The notes beneath the pieces were generated by a model. The model had not been told where the DNA came from, did not search any database, and saw nothing but the letters and a program-made list of their open reading frames with translations. Of a DNA stretch of 64,000 bases, positions 52,395-59,919 are shown piece by piece. This stretch comes from Clostridiales bacterium (GTDB lineage: Bacteria > Bacillota > Clostridia > Oscillospirales > Acutalibacteraceae). The stretch spans positions 21,091 to 85,090 of the forward strand of contig JAAWSO010000006.1 of NCBI GenBank assembly GCA_022801595.1, given 5' to 3'. Position numbers and translations under genes: made by a program. Every line of letters starts with the position of its first letter. Within the stretch, counting starts at the first letter, position 1.

Positions 52395-52653
52395 TTGGAT
52401 AAAATTTCTTGGATATTCGAAAAAATCCTTGGGAAAACGTAGATTTTTAGGAGATTGCTGGCCTTTGCCTTGACTTTTCTTTCCAGGTGTATTATTATCA
52501 ATTAGTGAAGATTTTTTCATGATTTTTCCGGATGTAATTTGTGGAATCTTACAGATTATATTCTTTTCTATATTACTTTAATAATTTCTAATATTATGCA
52601 AAGAATTGATAATAAGGATTAGATTTGTAAATAAATGATTGGAGCGTGTCACT

Positions 52654-53949
52654 TTGGACAAGTTTGTAATTACTGGCGGCCATCCGCTGGTTGGTGAAAT
52701 CACCATCAGCGGAGCGAAGAATGCTGCCATTGCGATCATTCCAGCAGCGATTTTGTCAGACGATGTTTGCCGGATTGAGAATATACCCGATATCACCGAT
52801 GTATCTGCCATGATCCGGATTATTGCGGATATGGGCGCTCAGATCCGTACGATTAATAAAACGACTATTGAGATTGATCCTCGCCCAATTCGTTCTCATA
52901 TTGCTTCTTATGAGCTTGCACGCCATATTCGTGGTTCTTATTACTTGCTGGGAGCGCTTTTGGGGCGTTTTTCTCATGCGGTTGTCTCCATGCCTGGCGG
53001 TTGTGATTTTGGCGTACGTCCAATTGACCAGCATTTAAAAGGTTTTGCCGCTTTAGGCGCTACCTATAGCTTAGATGGCGGTATGGTAGATGTACGTGCT
53101 GAGCGTCTGACTGGAAATAACATCTATATGGATGTGGTTTCGGTTGGCGCAACCGTCAATATTATGTTAGCTGCTGTAAAGGCAAAAGGCTTAACAGTAA
53201 TTGAAAATGCAGCCAAAGAGCCTCATATTGTGGATTTGGCTAATTTTCTCAACTCTATGGGCGCCGATATTCGTGGAGCTGGCACCGATGTGATTAAAAT
53301 TTTTGGGGTGGATTATCTCCGCGGCACTACCTATTCCATCATTCCCGATCAAATTGAAGCCGGGACTTATATGGTAGCAGTTGCTGCCACTGGCGGAGAT
53401 GTGATGATTAAAAATGTGATTCCCAAACATTTGGAGTCCATTTCTGCAAAATTGATTGAAATGGGCGTTTCCATTGAAGAATACGATGATTCTCTGCATG
53501 TGAAGCGGGAGAGCGACCTGCATAAGTGCAACGTCAAGACCATGCCTCATCCTGGCTTCCCAACCGATATGCAGCCGCAAATCGCAGTACTATTATCCAT
53601 TGCTAAGGGAACCAGTATCATCAATGAGAGCGTGTGGGACAACCGTTTCCGCTATGTGGAGGAATTGCGCCGTATGGGCGCTCAATTCTCGGTAGATGGA
53701 AAACTAGCTGTTGTAGAAGGCATTGATCACTTAAATGCTGCTCCCGTGAAGGCAACGGATTTACGGGCGGGCGCAGCTATGGTAATTGCTGCTTTGTGTG
53801 CGCATGGCACCACAAATGTGGAGGATATTCAGCATATTGAGCGTGGATATGAAGCGGTAGTGGAAAAATTGACCGCTTTAGGCGCCGACATCAAACGGGT
53901 TCATGTGCCGGATGATGCTGGAAATAATCCCAATAACCAAGCTATGTAA
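52654..53949 (+). CDS. murA: UDP-N-acetylglucosamine 1-carboxyvinyltransferase, TTG start
   Basis: ISGAKNAAIAIIPAAIL, MPGGCDFGVRPIDQHLKG, HPGFPTDMQPQ. Confidence 0.95.
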   Translation: MDKFVITGGHPLVGEITISGAKNAAIAIIPAAILSDDVCRIENIPDITDVSAMIRIIADMGAQIRTINKTTIEIDPRPIRSHIASYELARHIRGSYYLLGALLGRFSHAVVSMPGGCDFGVRPIDQHLKGFAALGATYSLDGGMVDVRAERLTGNNIYMDVVSVGATVNIMLAAVKAKGLTVIENAAKEPHIVDLANFLNSMGADIRGAGTDVIKIFGVDYLRGTTYSIIPDQIEAGTYMVAVAATGGDVMIKNVIPKHLESISAKLIEMGVSIEEYDDSLHVKRESDLHKCNVKTMPHPGFPTDMQPQIAVLLSIAKGTSIINESVWDNRFRYVEELRRMGAQFSVDGKLAVVEGIDHLNAAPVKATDLRAGAAMVIAALCAHGTTNVEDIQHIERGYEAVVEKLTALGADIKRVHVPDDAGNNPNNQAM

Positions 53950-54045
53950 CGGCATATCATAACGTGCCGGATATTTCGAGAAAAAGCAAAGGGAGAGAAA
54001 TTACTCCTTTTTCCTCGTTGTACGAAAATGGAGGAGGCACGGATT

Positions 54046-54840
54046 TTGGCAAGGGTTTGTCCATTGTTCAGCGGCAGCAAAGGAAACAGCTATTTTATCG
54101 GTTCTCAAACCTCAGGGATTCTCATTGACGCGGGTCGTTCAGCCAAACAATTGACAGAAATGTTGCAGCATTGTGAGATTGCTCCGGCTTCTATTCAGGG
54201 GATTTTTCTCACCCATGAACATACCGATCATGTGAAAGGACTGCGGGTATTTGCCTCCAAGTATCAAATTCCTGTTTTTTCTTCTTTGGGGACGCTGCAG
54301 GAGTTGGAAGGAACCGGAGATTTACAGGGAAAATTTACCCCAGAAGTCATTGATCCTAAGGGAATGGCTTGTGGCGATTTGTTTGTGAAACCATTTCCTA
54401 CTTCCCATGACTGTGCGGAAAGCATTGGCTTTCGGATCCATACGACGGATGACCGAATCGTTATCCTTGCTACGGATCTGGGGATTTTGTCTGAAGAAAT
54501 TTTAGCCGAAATGCATGGTTGTGATTTCGTAATTTTGGAATCCAATCATGATGTGGGGATGCTGCAAAATGGTTCTTATCCCTATCCGTTAAAAAAACGA
54601 ATTTTGTCTCAAGTAGGGCATTTGTCCAATACGGCATGCGCGGATGTTTTGCCCCGGTTAGCTGGCAGCGGAACCACACGGTTTTTGCTGGCCCATCTCA
54701 GCGAGGAGAACAATACCCCAGCATTAGCCTTGCAAACGGCCTTGTGCAGCCTCACCATGGCGGGATTCCAACAAGGAATTGATTTTCAACTGGGGATTGC
54801 TCCCAAAGAGAATACAACGGGAAATTCGATTTTGTTTTAA
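54046..54840 (+). CDS. MBL-fold hydrolase, WalJ/YycJ-like; probable TTG start
   Basis: SGSKGNSYFIGS, LTHEHTDHVKGL, ESNHDVGMLQNGSYPYPLKKRILSQVGHLSN. Confidence 0.88.
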   Translation: MARVCPLFSGSKGNSYFIGSQTSGILIDAGRSAKQLTEMLQHCEIAPASIQGIFLTHEHTDHVKGLRVFASKYQIPVFSSLGTLQELEGTGDLQGKFTPEVIDPKGMACGDLFVKPFPTSHDCAESIGFRIHTTDDRIVILATDLGILSEEILAEMHGCDFVILESNHDVGMLQNGSYPYPLKKRILSQVGHLSNTACADVLPRLAGSGTTRFLLAHLSEENNTPALALQTALCSLTMAGFQQGIDFQLGIAPKENTTGNSILF

Positions 54841-54849
54841 GGGAGTGGT

Positions 54850-55332
54850 TTGGTGCTATCCGTAACGATTCTATGCATTGGAAAACTCAAAGAAAAATAT
54901 TGGCGAGAGGCTTGTGAAGAATACGCCAAGCGATTAGGGGCGTTTTGTAAGTTTCGGATTGTGGAGTTTTCGGAAAGCCGTTTGCCAGAACGTCCGTCCG
55001 ATGCTCAGATTGCAGAAGCTTTGGATATGGAAGGAGAAAAAATCTTGGAGGCAGCCAAAGGCTCGTTTTTGATTCCACTTTGTATTGAAGGGAGAGAACT
55101 GTCCTCACCGAAATTGGCAGAAGGTATTCAGCAAGCTACGGTGGGGGGAGCGAGTGCGATTAGCTTTGCAATTGGCAGTTCGTTTGGACTCAGCGATGGG
55201 GTCAAGCAGTCAGGAAATTTTTGTTTGTCCATGTCGCCAATGACGTTTCCTCACCAGTTGGCAAGAGTGATGCTGTGTGAGCAGGTGTACCGCACCTTTC
55301 AAATTATGAATCACGGCAAATATCATAAATAA
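54850..55332 (+). CDS. rlmH: 23S rRNA (pseudouridine1915-N3)-methyltransferase
   Basis: IGKLKEKYW..A..EYAKRL, FAIGSSFGLSDGVK, MTFPHQLARVMLCEQVYRTFQIMNHGKYHK. Confidence 0.95.
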   Translation: MVLSVTILCIGKLKEKYWREACEEYAKRLGAFCKFRIVEFSESRLPERPSDAQIAEALDMEGEKILEAAKGSFLIPLCIEGRELSSPKLAEGIQQATVGGASAISFAIGSSFGLSDGVKQSGNFCLSMSPMTFPHQLARVMLCEQVYRTFQIMNHGKYHK

Positions 55333-55497
55333 AATTAGCTCGATTCTCCCTGTTTTATGGCTATATCATATCGTTTCAATTATCTTCTTGTTGGAAATCA
55401 TTCTGTCGAATCGTGTTGAGAAAGAAAAATTTATCTCAAATAACGGTTGTACAACAGAATTTATTTGTGTTACAATAAACAAGAGGTGAAATGATTC

Positions 55498-56190
55498 ATG
55501 GCAGGAATTTCAATCTTAGAGCAATTTGAGTACGTTTTGCGGGTTGTCATTGCGGCGATTTGTGGAGGTCTCATTGGATTTGAGCGAGAAAGGCGGATTA
55601 AATCCGCAGGATTAAAAACCCATATTATTGTTGGAATTGGAGCTGCTTTAATGATGGTCATTTCAAAATATGGATTTTTTGATCTATTTGCTGATCCCAA
55701 TTTATCGGAAAATGTAAAACTGGACCCTTCCCGTGTCGCTTCTGGCATCGTTACTGCAGTAGGCTTTTTGGGCTCTGGTATTATTTTTGTAAAGAACTTT
55801 AAAACCAATGGGGTAACTACGGCGGCTGGACTTTGGGCTACCGTAGGTGTAGGGATGGCGTTTGGTGCCGGTATGTATTTGATTGGCACAGTGGTTTCCC
55901 TTTTGATTCTTCTGATTCAGTTTTTTTTCCATCGACGTTGGAAATTGTTCCGCTACTCTTCCTATCAGCATTTAGATCTTCTTCTCCAAGGCTCAGAAGA
56001 ACAGCTACTGTCTTTCAGTCGACGTATGAACGAGAAAAAAGTTTTGATCAGTTATATCACGATGACACGAAATATAGATACCAAAGAGTTTCGAATGGAA
56101 TTAGGCATCAGTATTCCAGAGCATTGGGACATGGAAAAAATGTATGATGTTTTTCAGGATGAAACCTGTTTGGTTTCCATTAAAACATAA
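55498..56190 (+). CDS. MgtC/SapB-family membrane protein
   Basis: GGLIGFERERRIKSAGLKTHIIVGIGAALMM, ASGIVTAVGFLGSGIIF. Confidence 0.92.
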   Translation: MAGISILEQFEYVLRVVIAAICGGLIGFERERRIKSAGLKTHIIVGIGAALMMVISKYGFFDLFADPNLSENVKLDPSRVASGIVTAVGFLGSGIIFVKNFKTNGVTTAAGLWATVGVGMAFGAGMYLIGTVVSLLILLIQFFFHRRWKLFRYSSYQHLDLLLQGSEEQLLSFSRRMNEKKVLISYITMTRNIDTKEFRMELGISIPEHWDMEKMYDVFQDETCLVSIKT

Positions 56191-56194
56191 CAAA

Positions 56195-56236
56195 GAAAGA
56201 CTTTAAGAGAATAAATCTGCTTAAAGTCTTTTTCTT
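56195..56236. terminator. Bidirectional terminator between mgtC-like and ROK genes
   Basis: AAAGACTTTAAG ... CTTAAAGTCTTTTT. Confidence 0.8.
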
Positions 56237-56252
56237 ATTTGATATCAAAAAT

Positions 56253-57209
56253 TTATTCCAATTCTCCGAGAAGCGCTGCCCCAATAATCCCAGCATCGTT
56301 GCCGAGCTTGGCAAGACAGACGGTGGTTCGCTTGCCGGTAATCGGGTACTGTTCGCGATCCACATAGTCCTGCAAAGGCTCCAGCAACGCATTGCCCTCA
56401 TTAGCAACCCCACCGCCAATGCAGAGAAGATCCGGTTCGAAAATATTGATCGCATTGGCGACGCCACATCCTAAATGCTCGATGTATTGGTTTACAATGG
56501 CTTTGCCGAGTGGGTCGCCGGCACGCATGGCATCAAAAGCTGTCCGTCCTTTGACTTTACTCAAATCGCCTTCCACGGATTTCCAGATGGGGGAGGTGTG
56601 ATCGGAAGAAGCTGCCATCATTTCCCGGGTTGTCTGTTTTAGTCCAGTGGCGGCAGCATATTGTTCCCAACAGCCTTTCCGACCACAATGGCAGGGACGT
56701 CCTCCCATTTGAATGACCATATGTCCCATTTCACCAGCCGCAAAGTTGGAACCGCTGTAAACCGATCCGTCTACAATAATGCCGCAGCCCACACCCGTTC
56801 CTAATGTGATTGCCAAGGCATTGCGGGCACCTTGCAGAGCACCGGCTCGAAATTCGCCGTAGGCTGCTGCGTTGGCATCGTTTTCCATAAAAACTTTTTT
56901 TCCTAGTTTTTCTTCCAACTTGGTTTTTAATTGAAAATTGTGGAAGAATAAATTACTAGAAAATTCTACAATTCCTTTTTCGGTATTTACCGCACCTGGA
57001 CAGCCGATCCCAGCCCAAGTAATTTGCCCCATAGATTTGTTGGCATCTTTCAGGGCAGCCATGGCTGCATTAGCTAGCTGTGCAATCATTTCATCCTCAG
57101 AGCAAGGGACGGTTGTTTTTATTTTTCCTCGACCGAGAATTTGGTGGTTTTGGTTCACAATCCCAGCAGCTATGTTAGTGCCGCCTAAGTCAATTCCTAA
57201 ATAATGCAA
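56253..57209 (-). CDS. glcK: ROK-family glucokinase, TTG start
   Basis: LGIDLGGTNIAAG, ENDANAAAYGEF, GCWEQYAAATGL with zinc-type CHCGRKGCWE. Confidence 0.9.
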   Translation of the reverse strand: MHYLGIDLGGTNIAAGIVNQNHQILGRGKIKTTVPCSEDEMIAQLANAAMAALKDANKSMGQITWAGIGCPGAVNTEKGIVEFSSNLFFHNFQLKTKLEEKLGKKVFMENDANAAAYGEFRAGALQGARNALAITLGTGVGCGIIVDGSVYSGSNFAAGEMGHMVIQMGGRPCHCGRKGCWEQYAAATGLKQTTREMMAASSDHTSPIWKSVEGDLSKVKGRTAFDAMRAGDPLGKAIVNQYIEHLGCGVANAINIFEPDLLCIGGGVANEGNALLEPLQDYVDREQYPITGKRTTVCLAKLGNDAGIIGAALLGELE

Positions 57210-57374
57210 GAAAACCCCTCCTGATTTGGGCAATTTCTTTCTAGTATAGCATTTTATAGGAAAAAAGGGAATGAGAATTTTGCTTGATACTTGACAAAAT
57301 GTTCAATTCAAGGTAAAGTGTAACATTAGATTCCGCTATTTTTTAGCACGATAAAAAGGAGTGGTGGTGATATC

Positions 57375-58055
57375 GTGACGTATTCCGAACTTCCTGAAAA
57401 TATGAAAAATGAAACAACCGCAGAGTATTTGGAAATCCTGAAAAAGCGTAAATTCCATTTGGTAATGAAACGTTGTTTCGATATTTCAGTATCGCTGATT
57501 CTACTAATTTGTTTTTCACCGTTTTTTTTACTTTTAGCGGTTGCAATCAAATTGGATTCCAAAGGTCCTGTGTTTTACCGACAGATCCGGGTAGGAAGAT
57601 ATAATCAGGATTTTAAAATCTTCAAATTCCGCAGCATGGTATCGAATGCAGATAAAATTGGCCTAGCCATTACAACGGGAAATGATCCAAGAATTACTCG
57701 AATGGGAAAATTTATTCGGAAATGTCGGTTGGACGAAATCTCCCAATTGCTCAATGTTCTCAACGGTACCATGAGCCTAGTGGGCCCTCGTCCGGAAGTG
57801 CGCAAATATGTAGATGCTTATCAGCCGAAATACATGGCCACCTTACTCGTCCGCCCTGGAGTGACAGCAGAGGCAAGTATCCGCTTCCGAAATGAGGATG
57901 AATTGTTAGCGCAAGGAGATAATCCAGAAAAAATTTATATGGAAGATATTCTACCAATTAAAATGAATTTAGGGCTGGAATATATGAAAAAAGTTTCCGT
58001 ATTCCGTGATATGAAAATCATGTTTCAAACAGTTTTCGCAGTCCTAAAAAAATAA
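57375..58055 (+). CDS. Priming sugar transferase (WcaJ/undecaprenyl-phosphate glycosyl-1-phosphate transferase family)
   Basis: KRCFDISVSLILLI, KFRSMVSNADK, SLVGPRPEVRKYV, RPGVTAEASIRFRNED. Confidence 0.9.
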   Translation: MTYSELPENMKNETTAEYLEILKKRKFHLVMKRCFDISVSLILLICFSPFFLLLAVAIKLDSKGPVFYRQIRVGRYNQDFKIFKFRSMVSNADKIGLAITTGNDPRITRMGKFIRKCRLDEISQLLNVLNGTMSLVGPRPEVRKYVDAYQPKYMATLLVRPGVTAEASIRFRNEDELLAQGDNPEKIYMEDILPIKMNLGLEYMKKVSVFRDMKIMFQTVFAVLKK

Positions 58056-58067
58056 AGGAATAAAAAA

Positions 58068-58095
58068 CGCTTCCTAATTTCAGAAGCGTTTTTTC
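58068..58095 (+). terminator. Rho-independent terminator
   Basis: AACGCTTC ... GAAGCGTTTTTT. Confidence 0.75.
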
Positions 58096-58200
58096 ATTTG
58101 GATTAAATATAGAAATTCTCATTTTTATCCATTTTGGTTCGTGCTATCATTTTGGATCAGTCTTGAAAATTTGAACAGGATTATTTTTATGAATCTGATT

Positions 58201-58371
58201 TTATTTGCCGATATGGTGAGCAATTTCCTGCATTTCTTGGAAGGTTCCTACATCGGCTTTTTCAATTTGTTTTTGGATTTCTATAGGAAGTCCATGAAAG
58301 AATTCATAGCTGGAAAGATCCTCTTCCAAAAGATCGGAAAGGCAAAGATGCTGATCAATACTATGGCTCAT
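58201..58371 (-). CDS. Small conserved-looking helical protein, 56 aa
   Basis: MSHSIDQHLCLSDLLEEDLSSYEFFHGLPIEIQKQIEKADVGTFQEMQEIAHHIGK, SD GGGGTG upstream of ATG 58371. Confidence 0.65.
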   Translation of the reverse strand: MSHSIDQHLCLSDLLEEDLSSYEFFHGLPIEIQKQIEKADVGTFQEMQEIAHHIGK

Positions 58372-58548
58372 TTTTATCACCCCAAGCTTTATTATCGGAA
58401 GCTTTTTTAAAATTATAAACGGCAATTTTTTCGAGAAAACTCCTGTTTTTGTCAACGGTTTTACTAAACATTTCCACTAGCTAAAAAGGATGGATAATGC
58501 TACAATAAAAAGTACATCTAGATGATTAAACAATAAGGGGCTTAAACA

Positions 58549-59049
58549 ATGATTTTATCTTTTTTATCGGTTGTGGAGGATAAGGACGACCGAGAACTTT
58601 TGGCGCAAATTTACATAAAGCATTATGGAAAAATTCAAAATACCATCTATGAAATTACCGGTGATCAAACAGTATCTCTCTTGCTTTCGGATTACACCAT
58701 GATTAAGTTAGCAAATTCGATTTTGGAGTTAAAGGATCTCAACACAAAACAGCAATCTGCCTATGTGGTTCAAACTGCAAAAGAAACCGTTATGGACTAT
58801 GCTTGGGAGCAAAAATCAGCAGAAATTCCGGTGGAAAAAGCAATGGAGGAAATCCCAAATGAACGGGAAAAACGGATGGCTTTGATTCTGTGTCAATTAT
58901 CTCAGGAACAGTTGATGCTGCTGAAATGCAAGCATCTTAATCAAATGAGCATGGATGAAATTGCTACGGTTTGCGGCTGTCAAAGTTTGGACGCAGCACG
59001 TAATGCGCTGCAAGAAGCAGAGCGCCAGCTCCAGATGGCAATGGAATAA
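58549..59049 (+). CDS. Sigma-70-like (ECF-type) protein
   Basis: Region 2-like N-terminus; C-terminal HTH LSQEQLMLLKCKHLNQMSMDEIATVCGCQSLDAARNALQEAERQL. Confidence 0.65.
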   Translation: MILSFLSVVEDKDDRELLAQIYIKHYGKIQNTIYEITGDQTVSLLLSDYTMIKLANSILELKDLNTKQQSAYVVQTAKETVMDYAWEQKSAEIPVEKAMEEIPNEREKRMALILCQLSQEQLMLLKCKHLNQMSMDEIATVCGCQSLDAARNALQEAERQLQMAME

Positions 59050-59064
59050 AAGCAAACCGATCTG

Positions 59065-59096
59065 TTAAGGACTAGAAATTTTCTAGTCCTTTTTGT
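59065..59096 (+). terminator. Rho-independent terminator
   Basis: AAGGACTAGAAA-TTTTCTAGTCCTTTTT. Confidence 0.8.
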
Positions 59097-59250
59097 ATTT
59101 TTAATATAATAATTAACAATAAGTAATAAAAATCCTTTTTTATCTTAAAAAAGAGATGTTATTATTTGAGAAATTGCCTCTCTCGTGATATAATAAAATA
59201 GTTTTCAATAGTTTTCGCTGCGTTTCAAACAAGAGAAAGGCGGAAAGAAG

Positions 59251-59815
59251 ATGAAAAATGAAACAAAAACCGCTCTGCTTGTCATTGATATGCTTCCAGC
59301 TTTTTTAAATCCTGAGTCCGCTTTTTATATTCAAGGGGCGAAGAAAACTGAGGAACCCTGAAAAGCTGCAATGGAAGCTGCTCGGCAAAAAGGGATTCTG
59401 GTGATTTTTATCCATCGCCGTACTGAGCCAATAGCAGTGATGTGGAAATTATCTGTTATGCCAAATGGAAAGAACATGGCCGTCCGATGAATGATGATGA
59501 TTATAAGGAAAGTAAGGGGATTTTACCGGAAACCTTGTGTCCTCAATTGGGAGATTATTTGATTACTAAGCCTCGCTGGAGTGCTTTTTTCATACGGAAT
59601 TGGATTTGCTATTGCGAAGACTAGATTTGAAAACGGTGGTTTTAATTGGAACCACTACGCCAAATTGTATCCGTACCACTGCATATGATGCCAATTATAA
59701 TGTGATCGTTTTAGAGGATGCAACTTCTGCCCAAACAGAAGAAATTCAGCGTGGGAATTTGCAGGATATGGAACGAATGGAAACAAGCGTTTTTTACTAC
59801 AATTTTTGGTTATGA
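59251..59815 (+). pseudogene. Isochorismatase/cysteine hydrolase pseudogene
   Basis: Family-type pieces LLVIDMLPAFLNPES, ILVIFIHRR, LITKPRWSAFF, VVLIGTTTPNCIRTTAYDANYNVIVLEDAT split over three frames with an in-frame TGA. Confidence 0.85.
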
Positions 59816-59919
59816 GGATTTTTTAGAAAATATAAGAATAAAATTTTGAATCAACGAATCAACGATCCAGAAAGTAATCCTAAAAATCAAATTTTAATAT
59901 AATAATGGGGGCGTTTATT

